From: Polynucleobacter sp. MG-6-Vaara-E2 | GTDB lineage: Bacteria > Pseudomonadota > Gammaproteobacteria > Burkholderiales > Burkholderiaceae | Length of the DNA: 64,000 nt | Reading direction: 5' to 3' | Assembly: GCF_018687695.1 (NCBI RefSeq) | Contig: NZ_CP061303.1 | Span: 558,001 to 622,000, forward strand | Translations under genes and position numbers: made by a program | The notes under the pieces: model-generated | The model's input: the letters and a program-made list of their open reading frames with translations, nothing else | Told to the model about the DNA's origin: nothing | Database searches by the model: none | Shown: positions 1 through 9,000 of the stretch, piece after piece | Position numbering within the stretch: position 1 is the stretch's first letter | Layout of the letters: each line of letters starts with the position of its first letter

Positions 1-815
1 AACTTCTTCCTGGCGTAAAAAATATTATTGCTGTAGCTAGCGGCAAAGGTGGTGTAGGTAAATCTACAACTGCTGTTAATTTAGCACTAGCCCTTGCGGC
101 TGAAGGTGCTCAAGTAGGCATATTAGATGCAGATATTTACGGCCCAAGTCAGCCAATGATGTTGGGTATTACCGGTCGACCAGAATCGATTGAAGAAAAT
201 ACGATTGAGCCAATGGAAGGTCACGGCTTACAAGCAAGCTCCATTGGGTTCTTAATTGAAGAGGATGCGCCTATGGTGTGGCGTGGACCGATGGTGACTT
301 CTGCGCTAGAGCAGTTGTTACGTCAAACTCGTTGGCGTGATCTGGACTACTTAGTAGTTGATATGCCTCCAGGCACTGGTGATATTCAGCTCACCCTATC
401 CCAGAAAGTTCCTGTGACAGGTTCAGTGATTGTGACCACCCCTCAGGACATTGCATTATTAGATGCGCGTAAGGGTCTCAAAATGTTTGAAAAGGTTGGT
501 GTTCCCATCATCGGCATTATTGAAAACATGAGTACCTATGTTTGTCCAAGCTGCGGACATGAGGAGCATGTATTTGGTACGGGTGGTGGCGAGAAGATGT
601 GCAAGGAATATGGTGTTGAGTTTTTGGGCGCATTACCTTTGAATCTTTCTATTCGTGAGCAGGCTGATGCAGGTCGTCCAACGGTCGTTGCTGATCCTGA
701 CGGCACTATAAGTGCAATCTATAAGAACATCGCTAGACAAGTTGCTATTCGTGTTGCTACCTTAGCTAAAGATATGAGTAGCAAGTTCCCAAGCATCGTA
801 GTTCAAAATACCTAA
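1..815 (+). CDS. apbC: Mrp/ApbC-type iron-sulfur cluster carrier ATPase (5' truncated)
   Basis: The reading frame is open from base 3, so the start lies left of the window. Early in the visible part is the deviant Walker A motif GKGGVGKST, followed by LDADIYGPSQP and VVDMPPGTGD, which are signatures of the Mrp/NBP35 P-loop ATPases. A CPSC pair (in STYVCPSCGHEE) sits where this family holds a bridging 4Fe-4S cluster. Members load Fe-S clusters onto apoproteins in the cytoplasm. The next gene starts 14 bases after the stop, and the following genes concern an Fe-S-rich formate dehydrogenase, so a role in maturing it is plausible but inferred; Mrp is also a general housekeeping carrier. Any N-terminal MIP18-like domain cannot be seen. 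Confidence 0.93.
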   Translation, partial: LLPGVKNIIAVASGKGGVGKSTTAVNLALALAAEGAQVGILDADIYGPSQPMMLGITGRPESIEENTIEPMEGHGLQASSIGFLIEEDAPMVWRGPMVTSALEQLLRQTRWRDLDYLVVDMPPGTGDIQLTLSQKVPVTGSVIVTTPQDIALLDARKGLKMFEKVGVPIIGIIENMSTYVCPSCGHEEHVFGTGGGEKMCKEYGVEFLGALPLNLSIREQADAGRPTVVADPDGTISAIYKNIARQVAIRVATLAKDMSSKFPSIVVQNT

Positions 816-829
816 GGCTTAGAGTATCT

Positions 830-1363
830 ATGCGTTTTGCAGTATTAATGCGCAAACAGAATCTGGATAACCCATGGGTATCATACCGCTGGGTTCCTCG
901 GGAAGTGCTGCCGGATTTTGGTGAGTTCAGTAGCAACCAAAGCAAAGTCATTTCTGGAAAATTTCTGGACCGTGATGCCGATGGTGAATCTTGGTTGTTC
1001 ACGGGGTATGAGCTAGATCTTTTTCTTGATGAGGCTGAAGGCTATTACCTAAACGTCTCTGCAACAAAACCTTGCTGGTTCGTTATGTGGAGGCTTGAGG
1101 AGGATATTGAGCGCTATATAGAAGATCAATCTCTGCCATTAGCAAGATCTGAAGCCAATATTGCCGTCCCTCATCGAATTTGTGTGAGCTATAACGAAGC
1201 TGCCCGCTTATTAGATGGCGGTGAGTCTGTTGATACTATTCCCATGAGCGATGAGCATGCTTCTTGGCTGCAGGAGTATGTTAACGATCATTATCGACCT
1301 GAGTCTAAGAAGCGCCATAAGCCAGCTTCATTTAAAGGCGCTGAGCGTCCAGCGGAGAAATGA
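830..1363 (+). CDS. DUF3305 domain-containing protein
   Basis: A 177-residue soluble protein without signal peptide or membrane segment. It matches the DUF3305 family by the opening pattern (RFAVLMRKQNLDNPWVSYRWVP) and the FLDEAEGYYLNVSATKPCWFVMWR core. This family has no established biochemical function, but it sits with DUF3306 and a multi-cluster ferredoxin beside formate dehydrogenase genes in many Proteobacteria. Its last codon overlaps the start of the DUF3306 gene (ATGA), which implies translational coupling. The C-terminus is basic and hydrophilic. A role in formate dehydrogenase assembly or electron transfer is inferred from context alone. Confidence 0.8.
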   Translation: MRFAVLMRKQNLDNPWVSYRWVPREVLPDFGEFSSNQSKVISGKFLDRDADGESWLFTGYELDLFLDEAEGYYLNVSATKPCWFVMWRLEEDIERYIEDQSLPLARSEANIAVPHRICVSYNEAARLLDGGESVDTIPMSDEHASWLQEYVNDHYRPESKKRHKPASFKGAERPAEK

Positions 1364-1920
1364 TGGCGGACGGTTTTCTCAGTCGCTGGTCTCGCCGTAA
1401 GGCTGGAAAAGAAGATGACCTGTCAAAGCAGGAAGAGAAGTCCGCCCAAGCTCCTGCGCAGATTGATACCGAAGTAAATGGTCAAGAAACACAGGAAGCT
1501 CCTCCGGCAACTTTAGATGATGTAGAAAAGATTGATCGGTTTGCGCCAGATTTTTCTTCATTCATGAAGCCCGATGTTGATCCCGCTGTGCAACAGGCAG
1601 CCCTTAAGAAAATGTTTACTGATCCACACTTCAACGTGATGGATGGCCTTGATATTTACATAGACGACTACTCCAAACCAGACCCATTACCTCCTGGTAT
1701 GCTCGAAAGAATGGCGCAAAGCGGCATACTCAATTTGTTCCAAAAGGCTGATGAAGGAGTCGTTAAAGCGGGCGACCAGACTGATAGATCAGTCACCCCT
1801 GATAATTCAGCTTTAGAAGCTTCTTCTGAAAGTGATTTAACATCCACTCAATCCCAAGAACTGGAAAAATCCACCAACTTGGACGAAATGCCGATAGAGT
1901 CAGATAAGAAAAAAACCTAA
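1360..1920 (+). CDS. DUF3306 domain-containing protein
   Basis: A 186-residue acidic soluble protein. The N-terminal FLSRWSRRKAG and the central IDRFAPDFSSFMKPDVDPAVQQAALKKMFTDPHFNVMDGLDIYIDDYS block match DUF3306, the usual neighbour of DUF3305. The start overlaps the previous stop by 4 bases; a second ATG follows directly at 1363. The flanks (about residues 15-50 and 130-186) are rich in Gln, Glu, Ser and Asp and look disordered. The function is unknown; the conserved linkage to formate dehydrogenase genes suggests an accessory or assembly role. Confidence 0.8.
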   Translation: MMADGFLSRWSRRKAGKEDDLSKQEEKSAQAPAQIDTEVNGQETQEAPPATLDDVEKIDRFAPDFSSFMKPDVDPAVQQAALKKMFTDPHFNVMDGLDIYIDDYSKPDPLPPGMLERMAQSGILNLFQKADEGVVKAGDQTDRSVTPDNSALEASSESDLTSTQSQELEKSTNLDEMPIESDKKKT

Positions 1921-1931
1921 GAAGGTTGTCA

Positions 1932-4022
1932 ATGAGTCAAAAATTAGTCTGTAACTGCAATGGCACGATGCCTTTAGATGCGAAGGCTTTGGGTGTTGCT
2001 GTTCATCAATCTTTATGCAGGCAAGAGGTTGGATCTTTTATCAAAGCGCTTGATGGCTCGGAAGAGTTAGTCATTGCTTGCACACAAGAAGGCGCCCTGT
2101 TTACTGAGATAGCAGAGCAATCTGAAAAGCCCTTGGTCGCACCATTGCGCTTTGTCAACATTCGCGAAGTCGCTGGCTGGACACAAGAGGCCAAATTATC
2201 AGGACCCAAAATTGCTGCGCTCTTGGCTTTAGTGGATATGCCCGAAGCTGAGCCTGTACCGGTAGTAAATTACGAGAGCCTAGGAAGACTCTTAATCCTA
2301 GGTCCTGGCTCACAAGCGATTCCTTGGGCAGAAAAGATTTCTAGCTCATTAGATGTTTCTGTCCTCTGTACTGAGCCTGGCGATGTCCCGCTGACTCGAA
2401 CTTACCCAATTTATAGTGGACGCGTTACAAAACTAGAGGGCTTTCTTGGCAATTTTTCAGTCGATTGGGATTTACAAAACCCAATTGATCCCGAGATGTG
2501 TACGCGTTGTGGTGCGTGTGTGGAGACATGCCCTGAAAATGCGATTGATCTCTCATTTCAGATTGATTTGGAGAAGTGTAAGTCACATCGTGCCTGCGTA
2601 ACAGCTTGCGCCAGTATTGGCGCTATTTCATTTGATCGCAGTGATCGTCAACGCAATGCCGAATTTGATTTGATTCTAGATTTGCGCTCAGACCCAAAAA
2701 TGAGCATGAGTCAAACTCCGCAAGGTTACTTTGCGCCAGGCAAGGATCCGCTTGATCAGGCATTGGTGGTCAACCAACTGCTAGAGATGGTTGGTGAGTT
2801 CGAGAAGCCAAAGTATTTTGTGTACAACGAAAAAGTCTGTGCACATGGTCGCAACGGTAAGGTGGGGTGCAATGCTTGTATTGATGTCTGTTCAACCGGT
2901 GCAGTTAGCTCTCTATTTAAAAATGGGCAAGGTACTGTTGAAGTCAACCCAAACCTTTGCATGGGTTGCGGTGCATGTTCTACCGTATGTCCATCAGGCG
3001 CAATGCGTTATAACTATCCAAGCGTACCGCATCAAGGAAAAGAACTAAAAACGATTGCTACTGTGTTTCAGGCTGAAGCCAAGAAGACTAATCAAATGGT
3101 AGCCCCAAGTTTGCTTCTCCACGCACTAAAAGCCGGCACTCAAATGATTGATGGCTTAGGCCGTTCAGCACATGTCATGCCAAAGCAATATGAGGGATTA
3201 CCATCCTTTGTAATCCCTTACGGTATAGAGCACATTGCCTCTACTGGATTAGATCTTTGGCTTGGCGCATTAACTTATGGTTTTGCTGAAGTAATTTTGT
3301 TGTTAAGTGGCGATGAAGATCCCAGCTATCGCGCAGCCATTGATGAGCAATCTACCCTAGCGAATGCAATACTCAACGCGTATGGCTTTGAGAATCGTAT
3401 CCAGCTGGTTATAGCAAATTCTGCAGAAGATTTGCAGGCCGTCTCTAAAGCGATGGCTACTTTACGTCAACGCGGCTCCTTAGATGCAATTTGTACCCCT
3501 GCTAGTTATGGTTTCTCCAATCAAAAACGTGAAACCTTGGAGGCAGTACTTGAGTATTTGCAAAAACAAGCAAAGACGCCATTGCCAGAAGCGGGCGCTA
3601 CTCTTCCTAAAAATTCATTATTGGGTGGCTTAGCGATCAACAAAGATGCATGTACCTTATGCATGTCTTGCGTGAGCTGTTGTCCAGAAGGTGCGCTACT
3701 TGATAATCCTGATGAGCCCATTCTTTCCTTCATTGAAAAACAGTGTGTGCAATGTGGCATCTGCGCCCAAACTTGCCCTGAGCATGCTTTGACTTTAGAT
3801 CCCCGTTTGCAAACTGTTGAGCAGCGTAAACAAAAAGTAGCATTGAACCAAACCCAAGCCTTCTATTGCATCAGTTGTGGAAAGCCCTTTGGCACAGCCA
3901 AGATGGTGGACCTGATGCTGACCAAATTGGGGGCTCATAGCGCTTTCTCGGGTGCAGCAATGGATAGGCTGAAAATGTGTGGTGATTGTCGAGTGGTTGA
4001 TATGGTGAAAAAAGAAATATGA
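1932..4022 (+). CDS. Multi-cluster 4Fe-4S ferredoxin of the formate dehydrogenase locus
   Basis: A large (696-residue) soluble iron-sulfur protein. Several CxxCxxCxxxC-type motifs are visible: CTRCGACVETC, CNACIDVC, CMGCGACSTVC, CTLCMSCVSCC and CVQCGICAQTC, plus CKSHRACVTAC and a C-terminal CISC...CGDC. They fall into two bacterial-ferredoxin blocks (about residues 190-360 and 570-630) separated by a Cys-poor domain of about 200 residues. No signal peptide is present, so it should act in the cytoplasm. The ATG at 1932 is chosen because GAAGG at 1921-1925 lies 6 bases upstream; a TTG two codons earlier is also open. Proteins of this kind accompany DUF3305/DUF3306 and FDH genes; electron transfer or FDH maturation is inferred, and the exact role is not established. 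Confidence 0.88.
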   Translation: MSQKLVCNCNGTMPLDAKALGVAVHQSLCRQEVGSFIKALDGSEELVIACTQEGALFTEIAEQSEKPLVAPLRFVNIREVAGWTQEAKLSGPKIAALLALVDMPEAEPVPVVNYESLGRLLILGPGSQAIPWAEKISSSLDVSVLCTEPGDVPLTRTYPIYSGRVTKLEGFLGNFSVDWDLQNPIDPEMCTRCGACVETCPENAIDLSFQIDLEKCKSHRACVTACASIGAISFDRSDRQRNAEFDLILDLRSDPKMSMSQTPQGYFAPGKDPLDQALVVNQLLEMVGEFEKPKYFVYNEKVCAHGRNGKVGCNACIDVCSTGAVSSLFKNGQGTVEVNPNLCMGCGACSTVCPSGAMRYNYPSVPHQGKELKTIATVFQAEAKKTNQMVAPSLLLHALKAGTQMIDGLGRSAHVMPKQYEGLPSFVIPYGIEHIASTGLDLWLGALTYGFAEVILLLSGDEDPSYRAAIDEQSTLANAILNAYGFENRIQLVIANSAEDLQAVSKAMATLRQRGSLDAICTPASYGFSNQKRETLEAVLEYLQKQAKTPLPEAGATLPKNSLLGGLAINKDACTLCMSCVSCCPEGALLDNPDEPILSFIEKQCVQCGICAQTCPEHALTLDPRLQTVEQRKQKVALNQTQAFYCISCGKPFGTAKMVDLMLTKLGAHSAFSGAAMDRLKMCGDCRVVDMVKKEI

Positions 4023-4651
4023 GCGCAAAAGAGAATGCATCAACCGAAGTAGGTGACATTGGTCTGCCAGAGGATTTAGCAAGAGCCGACCTTTATGGTT
4101 TGATTGCAAGATTTTTTCATTTGCCGCCAGATCAGCAGTTGCTTGATCAAATTGCTGCCACTGCTGATCAACAAGATGCGGCCGATGAGGCGCCTTTAGC
4201 TAAAGTGTGGATGAATGTAGTGGAGGTTGCCAAGAACAATCCTGCTAAAGCTTGGCATGATGAGTTTGACTTGAACTTCATCAGCGTGGGCAAGCCCAAT
4301 GTGGTCCTCAACGGATCTTTTTATATGGCCGGTCATTTGAATGAAAAGCCATTGGTCAATATTCGCAAGGCCTTGGAAGAATTTGGCCTGGAGTCTGCCG
4401 AAGAGGTCACCGAAACCGAAGACCATATTTCTGCGCTGTGTGAGGTGATGCGTTATCTCATTGCGGGGGATGATGTTGAGGTATCAAACCTTACAAACCA
4501 AAGGGTTTTTTTCAATGAGCATATTCGTCCCTGGTATGACGAGTTATGTGATGCGATCGAAGGCATTCCAGAAATGCATCTATACCGCTCAATTGCAGCT
4601 CTAATGCGGGAATTCATGGCAATCGAGGCTCAAAGTTTTGACATGATTTAG
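4019..4651 (+). CDS. TorD/DmsD-family chaperone
   Basis: A 210-residue all-helical protein that overlaps the ferredoxin gene by 4 bases (ATGA). The pattern ADLYGLIARFF near the N-terminus, the FISVGKPNVVLNGSFYMAGHLNEKPL segment and the EDHISALCEVMRYL helix (compare the family's ExDHIxxxxExM) identify the TorD/DmsD chaperones. These bind the Tat leader of molybdo- or tungsto-enzymes and delay export until the cofactor is inserted. The obvious client is the Tat-exported formate dehydrogenase encoded from 5055. Some annotations call this type simply 'molecular chaperone TorD family'. Confidence 0.87.
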   Translation: MSAKENASTEVGDIGLPEDLARADLYGLIARFFHLPPDQQLLDQIAATADQQDAADEAPLAKVWMNVVEVAKNNPAKAWHDEFDLNFISVGKPNVVLNGSFYMAGHLNEKPLVNIRKALEEFGLESAEEVTETEDHISALCEVMRYLIAGDDVEVSNLTNQRVFFNEHIRPWYDELCDAIEGIPEMHLYRSIAALMREFMAIEAQSFDMI

Positions 4652-4728
4652 TGTTGCACTGCAATATTAAAACGCCCTAATTGATGGGTGTTACAGCAAT
4701 ATGTCAAAAGTGCAAATTCCTATTACAC

Positions 4729-4742
4729 TTGATTTAGATCAA
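4729..4742. promoter_or_regulatory. Perfect FNR/ANR box before the fdh structural genes
   Basis: TTGATTTAGATCAA matches the FNR/ANR consensus TTGAT-N4-ATCAA at every fixed base. It ends only 23 bases before the ATG at 4766. If the TATTAC at 4721-4726 is a -10 element (weak guess), the box overlaps the transcription start, which would favour repression. A class II activator site would need a start about 41 bases further on, inside the coding sequence. Confidence 0.7.
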
Positions 4743-4765
4743 GAATATTTAATAGGAGCACAGCC

Positions 4766-4987
4766 ATGAGCACAAAATCTAAAGTCGCTTTGAGTGAAGA
4801 GAATCAACCTTCCCGCCGTAAGTTCTTTATTGGTGCAGGAGCAGCAGTTGGTGCAGTGGCCGTTGCTTCCCAAACTTCGGTTGGTAAAGCGGTCATCCAG
4901 GAAATTGGTAGCACTGTAAAAGATAAAGCTGATGGCCAAACGATTACTGCGCACATGCGTAAGTATTACGAAAGCACCATGATTTAA
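4766..4987 (+). CDS. Small Tat-signal protein of the formate dehydrogenase region
   Basis: A 73-residue protein with a twin-arginine motif (PSRRKFFIGAG) followed by an Ala/Val-rich h-region, then a short hydrophilic tail ending in AHMRKYYESTMI. It matches the 'formate dehydrogenase region TAT target' type of small protein found directly upstream of FDH alpha subunits. AGGAG at 4754-4758 is the ribosome binding site. The function is unknown; it may be a small exported partner of the FDH complex. It is followed by fdhA after 67 bases. Confidence 0.85.
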   Translation: MSTKSKVALSEENQPSRRKFFIGAGAAVGAVAVASQTSVGKAVIQEIGSTVKDKADGQTITAHMRKYYESTMI

Positions 4988-5054
4988 AAATTTCATTACA
5001 CCTAGATTTCGAATTCAACACTACTAAATAAAAAAACTTTCTCAGGGACAACAT

Positions 5055-8033
5055 ATGAGTCTGACTCGTAAATCCAATACCCCACAAAGCAGCCGTACAT
5101 CATCTCGTCTTATCGGTAGCTTATCGCGCGGCTTAAAAGCAGCGGTACCTACGATGGATCGCCGAACATTTTTAAAACGTTCTGGTGTTGGCGTTGGTGC
5201 CGGTATTGCTGCTAGCCAATTGAGCTTGGTGCAGAAGGCGGTAGCTGAGCCTAGCAAAGCAATGCTTGATGGCAAGGGAAAGATCGAAGTCAAGAGATCC
5301 ATCTGCACTCACTGCTCCGTAGGCTGTGCGGTAGATGCTACGGTTGAGAATGGTGTATGGGTACGTCAAGACCCCGTATTTGATTCCCCAATTAATATGG
5401 GCGCTCACTGTGCTAAAGGTGCGGCGTTACGTGAGCACGGTCACGGTGACTATCGCTTGCGTTATCCAATGAAGTTGGTTGATGGCAAGTATCAGCGTAT
5501 TTCTTGGGATCAAGCACTCACAGAAATTACTGCGCAGATGAAGAGCATTCGTGAGAAGCACTCTCCCGATGCGATGTTCTTTATTGGCTCATCAAAGCAC
5601 AACAATGAACAGGCCTACTTACTCCGTAAGTGGGTCTCTTTCTTTGGCACTAACAATACAGACCATCAGGCGCGTATTTGTCACTCAACTACTGTTGCTG
5701 GTGTAGCAAACACCTGGGGCTATGGTGCGATGACCAATAGCTACAACGACATGATGAATGCCAAGGCTGCTTTGTACATTGGTTCAAATGCTGCTGAAGC
5801 TCACCCAGTTTCCATGTTGATGTTGTTGCATGCGAAAGAAAATGGTTGTAAGGTCATTGTGGTTGACCCACGCTACACCAGGACGGCAGCAAAGTCTGAC
5901 CAATATATTCGTATTCGTTCAGGTACCGACATTCCGTTCCTCTTTGGCATGCTCTATCACATCTTCAAGAACGGTTGGGAAGATAAGAAATACATCAACG
6001 ATCGCGTCTACGGTATGGACGAGATCCGTAAAGAGGTGATGGAGAAGTGGACTCCGGCTGCTGTTGAAGAAGCCTGTGGCGTCCCTGAGGCCCAAGTTTA
6101 TCAAGCTGCAAAAACTATGGCCATGAATCGCCCAAGTACGGTAGTGTGGTGTATGGGTCAAACCCAACACACCATTGGTAATGCTATCGTTCGCGCATCT
6201 TGTATCTTGCAGTTGGCATTAGGTAACGTTGGCAAGTCTGGTGGTGGTACCAATATTTTCCGCGGACACGATAACGTACAAGGTGCAACTGACGTTGGTC
6301 CTAACCCAGATTCATTACCTGGCTACTATGGTTTGGCTGCGGGCTCATGGAAGCACTTCGCTACCGTTTGGGGCGTGGATTATGAATGGATTAAGGGCCG
6401 ATACGCACCAGACATGATGGAGAAATCTGGTACTACCGTGTCTCGTTGGGTAGATGCGGTTCTGGAAAAAAATGACATGATTGATCAGCAGACAAACGTA
6501 AAAGGTTTGTTCTTCTGGGGTCATGCACCTAACTCACAAACTCGTGGCCTCGATATGAAGCGCGCGATGGATAAGTTAGATCTCCTTGTAGTGGTGGATC
6601 CCTATCCAAGTGCGACTGCTGCAATGGCGGCAATGCCTCCTGCAGAAGGTCAGGCAGTCAATAAGAATCGCAATGTCTACTTGTTGCCCGCTGCTACTCA
6701 GTTTGAGACCTGTGGCTCTGCTACGGCATCAAACCGCTCTCTGCAATGGCGCGAAAAAGTCATTGACCCATTGTTTGAGTCAGTGCCTGACCATGTGATC
6801 ATGCAAGCATTTGCTGATCGCCTAGGTTTTGGTGAGGAGCTATCCAAAAACTACAAGATCCTTAATTCGAAATTTGCTGGCAAGCAGTGGAAAGAGCCGC
6901 AGATTGAAGATATCTTGCGCGAGATCAATCGCTCCTGCTGGACGATTGGTTATACCGGCCAAACTCCAGAGCGTCTCAAAGCGCACATGAGAATGGTGGC
7001 AACATTTGATCCGAAGACCTTGAAGTCACGTGGTGGTGTTGATCCAGTCACTGGATATGACACAACTGGTGACTACTATGGCCTGCCTTGGCCTTGCTAC
7101 GGTACGGCAGCAATCAAACATCCTGGCTCACCAAATCTCTATGACACCAGTAAGAGTGTGATGGAGGGCGGCGGTAACTTCCGTGCCAACTTTGGTGTTG
7201 AACGTGAAGGCGTGAGCTTGCTTGCAGCTGATGGCTCTCATTCCAAGGGTGCCGCAATTACTACTGGCTACCCAGAGTTTGATCACGTATTCATGAAGAA
7301 GCTTGGTTGGTGGGATCAGTTGACCGACGACGAGAAGAAACTTGCTGAAGGTAAGAACTGGAAGACTGACTTGTCTGGCGGTATTCAGCGCGTGGTGATG
7401 AAGAATGGTTGCCATCCGTTTGGTAATGCTAAGGCGCGTGCAGTGGTATGGAACTTCCCAGATCCAGTTCCAATTCACCGTGAAGCGCTCTACAGTACTA
7501 ATGCACCAATGATGCGTAAGTACCCAACTTCTGCTGATAAGAAAAATTTCTGGCGCTTGCCAACTCTCTATAAGACTGTTCAAGATCAAAACTTGAATCA
7601 GAAGCTTTATGAGAAGTTCCCAATCATTCTGACCTCTGGTCGTTTGGTTGAGTACGAGGGTGGTGGTGACGAGACTCGTTCTAATCCATGGTTGGCGGAA
7701 CTCCAGCAAGAAAACTTTGTGGAGATTAATCCGAAAGCTGCAGCGGATCGCGGCATTAAGAACTGGGATTATGTTTGGGTTAAATCGCCTACAGGCGCCA
7801 AGATCAAAGTGCGCGCTCTAGTAACAGAGCGGGTCGATCAAGGAACTGCCTTTGTGCCATTCCACTTTGCTGGCTGGTGGCAGGGCGAGAACATTCGCAA
7901 GTATTACCCAGAGGGCGCTGCACCAGTCGTTCAGGGTGAGGCGGTCAATACTGCGACTACTTATGGTTATGACCAGGTGACGATGATGCAAGAAACAAAA
8001 ACCACTATGTGTCAGATCGAGAAATTTGCCTAA
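5055..8033 (+). CDS. fdhA: Formate dehydrogenase, catalytic alpha subunit (Cys type, Tat-exported)
   Basis: A 992-residue molybdopterin oxidoreductase that oxidises formate to CO2. The N-terminus has a twin-arginine signal (DRRTFLKRS, Arg36-Arg37) and a hydrophobic stretch, so the enzyme should act in the periplasm. A 4Fe-4S site is formed by C84, C87, C91 and C119. The active-site segment ARICHSTTVAG places Cys209 where E. coli FdnG has selenocysteine, followed by the conserved His210; no in-frame TGA is needed. The C-terminal part matches the bis-MGD binding domain (ILTSGRLVEYEGGGDETRSNPWLAELQ, FVPFHFAGWWQGEN). Length is close to FdnG/FdoG. The beta subunit follows after 27 bases. A nearby tungstate-type transporter leaves open whether the metal is Mo or W. 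Confidence 0.96.
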   Translation: MSLTRKSNTPQSSRTSSRLIGSLSRGLKAAVPTMDRRTFLKRSGVGVGAGIAASQLSLVQKAVAEPSKAMLDGKGKIEVKRSICTHCSVGCAVDATVENGVWVRQDPVFDSPINMGAHCAKGAALREHGHGDYRLRYPMKLVDGKYQRISWDQALTEITAQMKSIREKHSPDAMFFIGSSKHNNEQAYLLRKWVSFFGTNNTDHQARICHSTTVAGVANTWGYGAMTNSYNDMMNAKAALYIGSNAAEAHPVSMLMLLHAKENGCKVIVVDPRYTRTAAKSDQYIRIRSGTDIPFLFGMLYHIFKNGWEDKKYINDRVYGMDEIRKEVMEKWTPAAVEEACGVPEAQVYQAAKTMAMNRPSTVVWCMGQTQHTIGNAIVRASCILQLALGNVGKSGGGTNIFRGHDNVQGATDVGPNPDSLPGYYGLAAGSWKHFATVWGVDYEWIKGRYAPDMMEKSGTTVSRWVDAVLEKNDMIDQQTNVKGLFFWGHAPNSQTRGLDMKRAMDKLDLLVVVDPYPSATAAMAAMPPAEGQAVNKNRNVYLLPAATQFETCGSATASNRSLQWREKVIDPLFESVPDHVIMQAFADRLGFGEELSKNYKILNSKFAGKQWKEPQIEDILREINRSCWTIGYTGQTPERLKAHMRMVATFDPKTLKSRGGVDPVTGYDTTGDYYGLPWPCYGTAAIKHPGSPNLYDTSKSVMEGGGNFRANFGVEREGVSLLAADGSHSKGAAITTGYPEFDHVFMKKLGWWDQLTDDEKKLAEGKNWKTDLSGGIQRVVMKNGCHPFGNAKARAVVWNFPDPVPIHREALYSTNAPMMRKYPTSADKKNFWRLPTLYKTVQDQNLNQKLYEKFPIILTSGRLVEYEGGGDETRSNPWLAELQQENFVEINPKAAADRGIKNWDYVWVKSPTGAKIKVRALVTERVDQGTAFVPFHFAGWWQGENIRKYYPEGAAPVVQGEAVNTATTYGYDQVTMMQETKTTMCQIEKFA

Positions 8034-8060
8034 GTCAAAAAATAAAGTCAGGAGAACACA

Positions 8061-8717
8061 ATGGCAAGAATGAAATTTATTTGTGACACAGAACGCTGCA
8101 TCGAATGCAATGGTTGTGTCACGGCTTGTAAAAACGATAACGAAGTGCCTTGGGGTGTTAATCGCCGTCGCGTGGTTACCGTTAATGATGGCATCATCGG
8201 CCAAGAAAAATCTGTATCAGTTGCTTGTATGCACTGTACTGATGCCCCTTGTATGGCGGTATGTCCAGTAGATTGCTTTTACCGCACCGATGAAGGTGTC
8301 GTGTTACATGACAAGGACATTTGCATTGGTTGCGGTTACTGTTCATTTGCATGCCCATTCGGTGCGCCTCAGTTCTTAAGCAAAGGCGCATTTGGCTCAC
8401 GCAGCAAAATGGATAAGTGCACATTCTGTAGCGGTGGACCAGAAGAAAACGGCAGCGTTGCTGAGTTCGAGAAGTATGGTCGTAACCGTTTAGCAGAAGG
8501 TAAGTTGCCACTCTGCGCTGAGATGTGCTCTACCAAGGCACTGATTGGTGGCGACAGCGATATTATTTCTGGCATCTTCAATAATCGCGTTGCTACTCGT
8601 GAGAAGAATGGTAAATATCCAGGCTCTAAAGCATTTGGCTGGACAACGGCATATGGTGGTCCAGATGCTCCAGCGCCAACACCAACGCCTGCTGCAAAAA
8701 TCCCGGGAGCTAAATAA
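8061..8717 (+). CDS. fdhB: Formate dehydrogenase beta subunit, 4Fe-4S electron transfer protein
   Basis: A 218-residue ferredoxin-type subunit carrying four cluster motifs: CIECNGCVTAC, CMHCTDAPCMAVC, CIGCGYCSFAC, and the split CTFC...CAEMC set. It passes electrons from FdhA to the cytochrome b subunit. Unlike E. coli FdnH it has no C-terminal transmembrane helix; it ends in a short Pro/Ala-rich tail (residues about 203-218). It should therefore be held by FdhA and the gamma subunit, being co-exported with FdhA. It shares one base with the next gene (TAATG). Confidence 0.94.
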   Translation: MARMKFICDTERCIECNGCVTACKNDNEVPWGVNRRRVVTVNDGIIGQEKSVSVACMHCTDAPCMAVCPVDCFYRTDEGVVLHDKDICIGCGYCSFACPFGAPQFLSKGAFGSRSKMDKCTFCSGGPEENGSVAEFEKYGRNRLAEGKLPLCAEMCSTKALIGGDSDIISGIFNNRVATREKNGKYPGSKAFGWTTAYGGPDAPAPTPTPAAKIPGAK

Positions 8718-8953
8718 TGAAATTCAATTTCAAAACTCTCAGTCTTTGTTTTGCAGCAGCCACTTTGTTGGCTGCATGCTCTGAGCCTCCAGAGATTGCT
8801 GCTAAAGCTGCCAAACGTCCCGATGTTGCGCCGTATATGGGTGCTAATAATGGCTTCGTGACCAAAAACTGGACGCCTGGTAATCAAGCAAGTTGGACTG
8901 AATCCATTGACAAGCGTACGCAAGGTCAAAACGAATACAGTCGTGTTAAGTGA
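8717..8953 (+). CDS. Small lipoprotein of the formate dehydrogenase operon
   Basis: A 78-residue protein with a lipoprotein signal peptide: basic start (MKFNFK), hydrophobic stretch and a LLAAC lipobox with Cys21. The mature part is hydrophilic (PDVAPYMGANNGFVTKNWTPGNQASWTESIDKRTQGQNEYSRVK) and has no domain I recognise. It lies between the beta and gamma subunit genes and is coupled to fdhB by a one-base overlap, so it is likely an outer- or inner-membrane-anchored partner of the periplasmic FDH. The function is inferred from position only. Confidence 0.82.
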   Translation: MKFNFKTLSLCFAAATLLAACSEPPEIAAKAAKRPDVAPYMGANNGFVTKNWTPGNQASWTESIDKRTQGQNEYSRVK

Positions 8954-9000
8954 TCATCTAAATAACAATAAATAAAACGAAAACGTTTAAGGACATGTGT

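Noticed and set aside
7128..7709. 193-codon minus-strand frame inside fdhA
   Set aside because: Shadow of a strongly conserved coding sequence; no family features.
5055..8033. Possible selenocysteine codon in the formate dehydrogenase
   Set aside because: The active-site codon is TGT (Cys209); no in-frame TGA is read through.
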